From the NCBI GenBank assembly GCA_002415485.1, contig DHYU01000051.1, forward strand, positions 1-6,406: DNA of 6,406 nucleotides, given 5' to 3'. The notes below the pieces were generated by a model. It was not told where the DNA came from and did not search any database. It was given only the letters and a program-made list of their open reading frames with translations. This document shows, one piece after another, positions 5,633 to 6,406 of the stretch (position 1 is the stretch's first letter; every line of letters begins with the position of its first letter). Both the position numbers and the translations under genes were made by a program. Origin of the DNA: Proteobacteria bacterium UBA5122. GTDB lineage: Bacteria > Pseudomonadota > Gammaproteobacteria > Tenderiales > Tenderiaceae.

Positions 5633-6406
5633 TTACGCCTTGCGATAGATCTCCGCACCGGAGGCTTTAAATTCCTTGGCCTTATCTGCCATGCCTTTTT
5701 CAAACGCGACCTTCACGTCGGCAATCCCCTGACGTTCAGCAAACTCACGCACATCCTGCGTAATCTTCATTGAACAAAAGTTCGGTCCACACATGGAGCA
5801 GAAGTGCGCAACCTTGTGCGCATCTTTAGGCAGCGTTTCATCATGATATTCACGCGCACGCTCAGGGTCGAAGCCCAGATTAAATTGATCTGCCCAACGG
5901 AATTCAAAGCGCGCCTTCGACAAGGCATTGTCGCGCAATTGCGCACCTGGAAAGCCTTTGGCCAGATCCGATGCATGCGCGGCAATCTTGTAGGCAATAA
6001 TACCTTCGCGCACGTCTTCTTTGTCCGGCAACCCCAAGTGCTCTTTTGGGGTGACGTAACACAGCATCGCCGTGCCATACCAGCCAATATTGGCGGCACC
6101 AATCGCCGAGGTGATGTGATCGTAACCAGGTGCGATATCCGTCACCAACGGCCCCAAGGTGTAGAAGGGCGCTTCAAAACAATCCTTCAATTCCTTGTCG
6201 ACGTTCTCTTTGATCATCTGCAGCGGCACATGACCGGGGCCTTCGATCATCACCTGGCAATCGTGTTTCCATGCGACCTGCGTCAACTCACCCAAGGTCT
6301 CCAGTTCACCGAATTGCGCGGCATCATTGGCATCGGCCAACGAACCAGGACGCAGCCCATCGCCGAGCGAGAAGCTGACGTCATAGGCCTTCATGATCTC
6401 GCAGAT
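5633..6406 (-). CDS. thiC: Phosphomethylpyrimidine synthase ThiC, C-terminal part (truncated by window edge)
   Basis: ThiC is a radical-SAM 4Fe-4S enzyme that rearranges 5-aminoimidazole ribotide to 4-amino-5-hydroxymethyl-2-methylpyrimidine phosphate, the pyrimidine half of thiamine. The 257 codons present include the family blocks DVSFSLGDGLRPGS, MIEGPGHVPLQMIKENV, TDIAPGYDHITSAIGAA and WYGTAMLCYVTPKEHLGLP. Near the C-terminus is the cluster-binding CSMCGPNFC (CxxCxxxxC), encoded at roughly 5772-5806, so the catalytic end looks intact. The frame is open through the window edge (ICEI precedes an internal Met at 6394), so the true start and any TPP riboswitch lie outside. Its TAA stop at 5633-5635 precedes the shared terminator. 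Confidence 0.97.
   Translation of the reverse strand: MCEIMKAYDVSFSLGDGLRPGSLADANDAAQFGELETLGELTQVAWKHDCQVMIEGPGHVPLQMIKENVDKELKDCFEAPFYTLGPLVTDIAPGYDHITSAIGAANIGWYGTAMLCYVTPKEHLGLPDKEDVREGIIAYKIAAHASDLAKGFPGAQLRDNALSKARFEFRWADQFNLGFDPERAREYHDETLPKDAHKVAHFCSMCGPNFCSMKITQDVREFAERQGIADVKVAFEKGMADKAKEFKASGAEIYRKA

Overview
The window looks like chromosomal DNA of a gammaproteobacterium. The basis is the family character of three housekeeping genes: a long MetA-type homoserine O-acyltransferase, the tRNA t6A dehydratase TcdA, and a typical proteobacterial ThiC. An acyl-homoserine-lactone (AHL) type LuxR regulator fits the same group. I cannot name a genus from sequence alone.

Layout: the 3' end of an unrecognised gene (1-174, +) is followed after 26 bases by metA (201-1268, +). 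metA converges on tcdA (1290-2075, -), and a 22-base perfect palindrome lies between them and covers the tcdA stop codon. A short AT-rich divergent region (2076-2243) separates tcdA from a LuxR-family regulator (2244-2975, +). A 231-base AT-rich gap with a plausible sigma70 promoter then leads into three same-strand signalling genes: a soluble receiver-histidine kinase protein (3207-4490), a single-domain receiver (4512-4979) and a second receiver protein (4966-5577). The second receiver gene overlaps the first by 14 bases. The block ends at a strong 32-base palindromic terminator shared with the convergent thiC (5633-6406, -, truncated by the window edge).

The accessory part is the signalling block at 2244-5577, set between housekeeping genes. 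The LuxR protein keeps every classical AHL-pocket residue at TraR-like spacing, but no LuxI synthase gene is in view. The kinase has no membrane segment, carries its receiver at the N terminus, and has an approximately 45-residue expansion inside the dimerisation/phosphotransfer hairpin. Both stand-alone receivers keep the phospho-acceptor Asp. The first has Leu where the near-invariant receiver Lys should be. The second lacks a recognisable Lys-Pro motif and has a glycine-rich segment in its place. None of the three signalling genes carries a recognisable DNA-binding or enzymatic output domain, so the LuxR protein is the only visible transcriptional output. A functional link between it and the kinase cassette is inference from proximity.

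No tRNA, rRNA, CRISPR array, insertion sequence or phage attachment site was seen.
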